This document shows positions 61,801-64,000 of a DNA stretch of 64,000 bases, one piece after another. The notes beneath the pieces are model-generated. The model was given only the letters and a program-made list of their open reading frames with translations, was not told the DNA's origin and ran no database searches. A program made the translations under genes and the position numbers. This DNA is from Nectonema munidae (Eukaryota; Nematomorpha; Nectonematoida; Nectonematidae): assembly GCA_030549495.1 (NCBI GenBank), contig JAUIRK010000257.1, positions 1-64,000 on the forward strand, read 5' to 3'. The number at the start of each line of letters is the position of its first letter. The stretch's first letter is position 1.

Positions 61801-63932
61801 TTTGCTTCACAATGGTAATTTGAAACCTTCTATTCCTACAGCACATTCTGTTCATCTTTCTGAATCATATGAAAACATTAAAATAATGTCTTTCTTATGA
61901 AAAGTATTCTTGGAAAATATGTGGTGATTTAAAAATAAAAGGAATCGTGATGGGAATGCAATCAGACTTTACAACATATTGCTGTTTTTTAGGCCTTTGG
62001 GACAGTCGGGCGACTGATAAAAGCACTATTCAAATTTTGTTTGGAAAGCTAGGACAACATATCAGCAAGGCTTATCTAATGTCAAGCACATGCCTCTAGT
62101 CAATCCACATGTTTTATTGCCTCCTTTATATATAAAACTTAAGCTAATAAAGCAACATATAAAAACGCTTGCAAAAAGAAACTCGAACGGCTTTGAATAT
62201 ATAGTTAAAAAGTTTCCAAAAATCACACAAGCTTAACTAAAAGAAGGGATTTTTGTTGGTCCACAAATAAAAGAATTACTCAAGGATCTGCACTTTAAAG
62301 CGACGCTAGATGAGGTAGAGCGTTCTGCTTGGAATGCTTTTGTTTGGATTTGTGAGAATTTTTTGAGTAACAAAAAATCAATCGCTTATAAAGATGGAAT
62401 CAAAAATCTCTTAAAATGCTATTTAGAATTGGGCTGCCGAATGTCGTTAAAGGTACATTTTTTGGATTATCATGTGGATTTTTTCGCAGAAAACCTTGGA
62501 GCAATGTCTGATAAAAATGGAGAAAGGTTCCATCAAGACATTAGTGCTATCGAAAAAAGATGTAAAGTGCTCGCTGGCAATTGTTGGACACTCAACCGCG
62601 ATCATCCAGACTGTACACATCAACGAAAATCAAAAACTAACCATTTTTGAAACTATATTTGTCTATACATTTTTTTAATTCAGTTATAAATAAGTTTTAA
62701 ATAAATAAAAATATGCGTGCTGAAATTTATATATTTTTTCAACTAACCAATTGATGGTTGAAGTTATAAAAAAAAAAGACACAAGTTTGTATGTGAATAC
62801 CAAAAAATGGGACGTGCTGCATGCAAATTGATAAAAAAATTAAAATTAGAGTGTAAAAATAGTTTGTTTTAATAACGAAAAAAAAAATTTTTTGTTGACC
62901 AGTGTTCTTATCTCTCCAAACACTATTACGAAGTGAGAAATTTTACAAGACATGTGTCATGATAAGCATTATATTTCATGTTTGTTTGTGCAAATCGCTC
63001 TTTGATAGTGATTGAAAAATTTCTTGAATCTTACATGCGTTTGCTTTACGTTGAGCGTTTTGCAAAATATTCGATCGATTTTTTTAAACATAAATTGTAG
63101 TTTAAGGTCTTTTTAACATCGTCTCCTAAAGGATTTCTAAATTATTATTGATCAACTTTTTTACTCAATCCAAACGATTGCTTTCTAAAATGTCAATTTA
63201 TTTAAAGTCTTTTTTTTAATTTGGTTTAAAGATATTTTTAAAAAAATTTCAACTCAAAGTTTAACATCAGTTCTTTTAAAATGCTTTCTTTTTCTTTTTA
63301 TATTTTTTATAGCATTTTTGAGTTTTGAAATCGCAACGTTTGACATAAAGAATGTAGATATTGATATCATGGTACATTACGATCAATTAAATATCTTCTA
63401 TTCTTACTTTTTTCTCCGTTGGATAAGTAAATCAGATATAAACACAGATAACTTCTGAAATAACAGGGGTATGAAATCGTCAACAGTCACGGTTAAATCA
63501 TAGAATTTAGCTAGAACAGCCATTCGCGTTCTCCTCAAACCAATGACACAAAGCGGCGCATTCTAGGAAGAGGTAAAAGCGATTTAGAAATTGTGATTTG
63601 GAAAAAAACAAAAAAAAAGAGATGGAAAAAATACTTGAAGTAGCAGAGATATTTTCTTGCTTTGAGAAGACTTGAGATCACAAGCAAAGAACATGAAACC
63701 AACGCTATTATCGTCACTCAGATCTTCCTCACCTCGCTCATTATAGTGATGGAAATTGCGAATAAGCTCTAGGAATCTAGAAGATAGAATCACGTTGCGA
63801 ACAAAATTGTCGCTTTCGTTAGAATTGAAATCGTGCGTGTATAAGAAAAGGAGTTTGTGACATTGCTTTGTGCGATTTATCGCGGCTGAGAAGGATGAAT
63901 TTTCAAAAAATTTTACACTATCGTCTCCATAT
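43713..63932 (-). CDS. FAF2: FAF2 (UBXD8) 3' half, five exons
   Basis: FAF2 is a p97/VCP adaptor of the ER membrane and lipid droplets that acts in ER-associated degradation. Five minus-strand exons join in phase: 63,932-63,635, 63,562-63,444, 60,331-60,127, 46,275-46,135 and 43,889-43,713. They give, in order, the UAS domain (two exons), a charged linker matching the human LRQQQDEAYLASLRAD region (here LRLQQDAAYFESLQAD), and the UBX domain ending LGLTKDSSLLVYVIDTNS. Residue patterns such as ESDNFVRN fit FAF2 better than FAF1. The UBA domain and membrane hairpin must lie beyond the right edge. The 13.9-kb intron is full of transposons. The linker is about 12 residues shorter than in human, so a small exon may be missing. 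Confidence 0.85.
45460..45780. mobile_element. hAT-type MITE, 321 bp, exact 8-bp TSD
   Basis: Tips TAGAGATGTATCGA and TCGATACATCTCTA are perfect inverses, and GTAAAAAG flanks both sides (45,452-45,459 and 45,781-45,788). It lies in the FAF2 intron just before the last exon. The subterminal regions carry CATCCGCG-type motifs. No coding capacity. Confidence 0.92.
46135..46275 (-). CDS. FAF2: FAF2 exon: UBX domain, first part
   Basis: Exactly 47 codons lie between acceptor TTTTAAG and donor AAA/GTATTT, in phase with both neighbours. The protein reads KLPEEPSHDLVNGEKVLRV, then KLPSGERLTRKFNSLDSIK. This matches human CLPPEPSPDDPESVKIIFK, then LPNDSRVERRFHFSQSL, the first strands of the UBX fold. 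Confidence 0.88.
46280..47070. other. FAF2 intron sequence, no element recognised
   Basis: AT-rich intron. A C10 run at 46,888-46,897 is part of a small GC-richer patch, perhaps a decayed hAT tip. Confidence 0.45.
47380..49443 (-). pseudogene. piggyBac transposase with a 421-bp intron, frameshifted
   Basis: The ATG at 49,443 starts a Ser-rich acidic N-terminus like that of the tandem copies, with LVDPLKIFQLFFT near residue 80. A consensus intron follows: donor GTGAGT at 49,114 and acceptor TTTTAG ending at 48,694, which keeps the frame. Exon 2 holds CVTVDEQLIKFRGRTA, with the first catalytic Asp. Frame changes follow near 48,130 and 47,740. FTSHELCKWAREQN, KFKSGVDSCNRM and NSWVII carry the remaining core. 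A decayed cysteine-rich tail lies near 47,400-47,470. Two frameshifts make the copy dead. Confidence 0.88.
49466..50125. repeat. Two tandem units of about 320 bp upstream of transposase
   Basis: 49,466-49,790 and 49,793-50,125 are diverged direct repeats, sharing TTTTATACACAAATGATTAG, TACCTTCAATRTGCTCGGAT and ACGACATCTCATGATAAACC. They lie between the transposase start and the element's 5' end. Confidence 0.85.
50644..50749. mobile_element. piggyBac-type MITE, 106 bp
   Basis: TTAA flanks it (50,640-50,643 and 50,750-50,753). Tips CCAATTTACGACC and GGTAGTAAATGGG are imperfect inverses. It resembles the diverged MITE at 30,640-30,754. Confidence 0.7.
51250..53282 (+). mobile_element. hAT element with DUF4371 gene, deletion derivative
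   Basis: An exact 8-bp TSD CTAACCAA flanks it (51,242-51,249 and 53,283-53,290). Tips CAGAGGCGTA and TACGCCACTG are imperfect inverses, and GTGTGCGGCGCACACC stands just inside the left end. It is about 2 kb long, shorter than autonomous hATs, and keeps only the N-terminal part of a transposase. Confidence 0.88.
52485..53184 (+). pseudogene. DUF4371/ZMYM1-like hAT transposase, N-terminal part
   Basis: The ATG at 52,485 follows a good acceptor (CTTTTTTTAG). The protein begins with IEKPFSLRTFEEKK, then GKPLPFLPKL. It retains the second half of the TTF-type zinc finger (WNKKGFTDPNHLSTSQKKHE) and RNHIETSLNLKVFG. From 52,936 to 53,184 it encodes the start of DUF4371: FLAKQNLFFRGHPE, then GNYVELLKVIKNYD. 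It stops at STNF about 100 bp before the element's right tip. A few stops and a frameshift interrupt it, and the catalytic core and dimerisation region are absent. DUF4371 hAT proteins in arthropods look like this. Confidence 0.8.
53593..55404 (-). mobile_element. hAT transposon, 1.8 kb, exact 8-bp TSD
   Basis: ATCAGCGG flanks it exactly (53,585-53,592 and 55,405-55,412). Tips TAGAGGTTCT and AGAAGCTCTA are inverted repeats. Palindromic TTTCCCGGGA-type motifs are repeated inside both ends (about 53,622-53,682 and 55,313-55,391). The transposase is on the minus strand and lacks its N-terminus. Confidence 0.92.
53884..55070 (-). pseudogene. hAT transposase, N-terminally truncated
   Basis: Two minus-strand frames are used. 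The first (55,070-54,576) contains ITSDGASVMKKLGKN, with a catalytic Asp, then HQLCFIHSFSI, typical of the hAT RNase-H fold, and an acidic insert (SDSESEEDDTDEESS). The second (54,489-53,884) ends with PSSCECERNFSLVNDFLSKK, the hAT C-terminal dimerisation motif, and stops at 53,884. A frameshift near 54,580 separates them. No BED finger or N-terminal part is found before the right tip, so the element is not autonomous. Confidence 0.88.
55501..56881 (-). mobile_element. GTF2IRD2/ZBED5-like hAT, 1.4-kb deletion derivative
   Basis: An exact 8-bp TSD AGCTAGAA flanks it (55,493-55,500 and 56,882-56,889). Tips CAGTGTTTCAAAAT (left) and CAGTTTGAAAACCACTG (right) are imperfect inverted repeats of the Charlie type. 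The transposase runs leftward from about 56,690. The C-terminal part is missing. Confidence 0.8.
55520..56690 (-). pseudogene. GTF2IRD2/ZBED5-like transposase remnant
   Basis: The minus strand reads, with many frame changes, YDESFLNFAFT near 56,660, a decayed zinc-finger region (LCSEVLAF), and KKSHNLGEQLILPCCKVES near 56,390. RRLIGEIPDDMISEV and NFFVIQLDETTNAALQ near 56,230-56,340 are hallmark blocks of this hAT group. RGISKGKVSNRYYEKKSS near 55,800-55,860 and LVNIFESMNSHNLALQEKD near 55,650-55,720 follow. It belongs to the same broad group as the copy at 31,690-34,075 but is a different family. Confidence 0.8.
56890..57640. other. FAF2 intron sequence, no element recognised
   Basis: AT-rich intron between the hAT derivative and the MULE remnant; nothing recognised. 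Confidence 0.45.
57660..59560 (-). pseudogene. MULE transposase remnant with FLYWCH-like N-terminus
   Basis: The clearest part is the frame 59,187-58,948: EIVLIDGNVKVLLKI, then LYTIHGFKQDFNVPFVYCLL. This is the start of the MULE transposase domain, where families have DGTFK...QLYTIHG and PLVYALL. Upstream, about 59,490-59,360 reads LNHGLLRAKSLVKNESLNTK and MTEITSLCYKDIYAQRAK. That is the usual linker after the FLYWCH zinc finger, whose end may be SYMFAHHSSSK. Downstream, about 57,670-58,000 may be the C-terminus but is weak. Several frameshifts are present. Element tips were not found. Confidence 0.7.
60127..60331 (-). CDS. FAF2: FAF2 exon: linker between UAS and UBX
   Basis: The acceptor is CTCAATAG before 60,331 and the donor is AAG/GTTTCT after 60,127. 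One leading base and 68 codons encode RELEKNQQLRLQQDAAYF, then SLQADRKKAARLSECC. The helical QQDxAYxxSLxAD stretch is a FAF1/FAF2 signature. A Ser/Thr/Asn-rich tail that I cannot align with human follows. This exon is 13.9 kb away from the next one. Confidence 0.85.
60345..61265. other. FAF2 intron sequence
   Basis: AT-rich intron. A lone TTAACGCCATCT at 60,526-60,537 equals the piggyBac subterminal motif, but no tips or transposase surround it. Confidence 0.5.
61270..62655 (+). pseudogene. Repeat-borne ORF with GERFHQDI motif, family unassigned
   Basis: The plus strand holds a decayed coding region in the FAF2 intron, opposite to the gene. In order: NFPNMESAMRPVPHNERLP with an Asp-rich stretch near 61,360-61,500, then CNNIDGLF and PLEWRLFIDSSKLNLKCVLL near 61,700-61,800. 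SVHLSESYENIK, CGDLKIKGIVMGMQSDF and LGLWDSR follow near 61,850-62,010, and finally the open frame 62,363-62,650 with LGCRMSLKVHFLDYHVDFF and DKNGERFHQDI. I recall close relatives as multicopy uncharacterised proteins in arthropods and some cnidarians, which suggests a transposon family, but I cannot name its superfamily. Several frameshifts and stops are present. Confidence 0.65.
62700..63430. other. FAF2 intron sequence, no element recognised
   Basis: AT-rich intron between the GERFHQDI remnant and the second UAS exon. Confidence 0.45.
63444..63562 (-). CDS. FAF2: FAF2 exon: UAS domain, second part
   Basis: The acceptor CTTCCTAG precedes 63,562 and is in phase with the previous exon. It encodes APLCVIGLRRTRMAVLAKF and VTVDDFIPLLF, matching human YPFLAMIMLKDRRMTVVGR and QPDDLINQL. 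The donor is chosen as GT/GTTTAT at 63,444 because that phase joins the next exon; this is the least certain border. Confidence 0.75.
63635..63932 (-). CDS. FAF2: FAF2 exon: UAS domain, first part
   Basis: The acceptor is TTTTAG before 63,932 and the donor is CAA/GTATTT after 63,635. The exon holds one leading base plus 99 codons. The protein starts YGDDSVKFFENSSFSAA and continues HKLLFLYTHDFNSNESDNF and GFMFFACDLKSSQ. This corresponds to human YLHGDDHQDSDEFCRN and FWACSTNKPEG in the thioredoxin-like UAS domain. An acidic insert (ERGEEDLSDDNS) is specific to this species or lineage. Confidence 0.88.
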
Positions 63933-64000
63933 CTAAAATGATAGGAAATTAAATCTTTTGATATTTTATATACAATGTAACTTTTCTATATTTCAGAATT

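Noticed and set aside
1-64000. Retroviral, LTR, Polinton or other virus-like elements, CRISPR arrays and bacterial operons
   Set aside because: No paired long terminal repeats, protease/integrase or capsid blocks, spacer arrays or bacterial-type gene order were seen. The reverse transcriptases here all belong to LINEs.

Overview
The window is a strongly AT-rich stretch of animal nuclear DNA, made up mostly of transposable elements around one recognisable host gene. Introns with GT/AG borders, LINEs, and piggyBac, hAT, Merlin, MULE and pogo-type elements show that it is metazoan. The mixture of repeats and the divergent FAF2 protein suggest an arthropod, possibly a crustacean; the species cannot be fixed from the sequence. 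No retroviral, LTR, Polinton, CRISPR or bacterial features were recognised.

Left part (1-35,000). A CR1/Jockey-type LINE (about 44-4,300, plus strand) has ORF1 with PHD-like and CCHC fingers and ORF2 with endonuclease and reverse transcriptase. It ends in a CAT-repeat microsatellite and abuts ORF1 of a different LINE on the minus strand (4,470-5,530). A Merlin transposon with an exact 8-bp target-site duplication (TSD) follows at 5,552-7,049. Two further LINE remnants lie at 12,240-13,680 (minus) and about 18,600-21,490 (plus). MITEs are scattered between them: hAT types, a MULE type with an exact 9-bp TSD, a pogo type, and two piggyBac types that share one TTAA. Decayed ZBED5/GTF2IRD2-like hAT copies occupy 31,690-34,938, one of them split by a nested insert.

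Middle part (35,640-50,430). Two nearly identical piggyBac copies stand in tandem as TTAA-A-TTAA-B-TTAA-A(inverted)-TTAA-B-TTAA. A is a 245-bp end segment whose second copy is an exact reverse complement. A second, more distant piggyBac lies at 47,078-50,420 on the minus strand. Both families carry the motif TTAACGCCATCT about 180-200 bp inside each end.

Right part (43,590-64,000). The 3' half of a FAF2 (UBXD8) gene lies on the minus strand. Five coding exons are in the window: two for the UAS domain, one linker exon and two for the UBX domain. The gene starts beyond the right edge. Its 13.9-kb intron (46,276-60,126) holds the distant piggyBac, a piggyBac MITE, a DUF4371-type hAT derivative, two more hAT elements with exact 8-bp TSDs, and a MULE remnant with a FLYWCH-like N-terminus. 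The 3.1-kb intron holds, on the opposite strand, an element of a family I recognise only by its conserved GERFHQDI motif.

Long stretches between these features (for example 10,700-12,200, 13,700-18,500, 21,600-26,200 and 28,200-30,200) show no supported gene.
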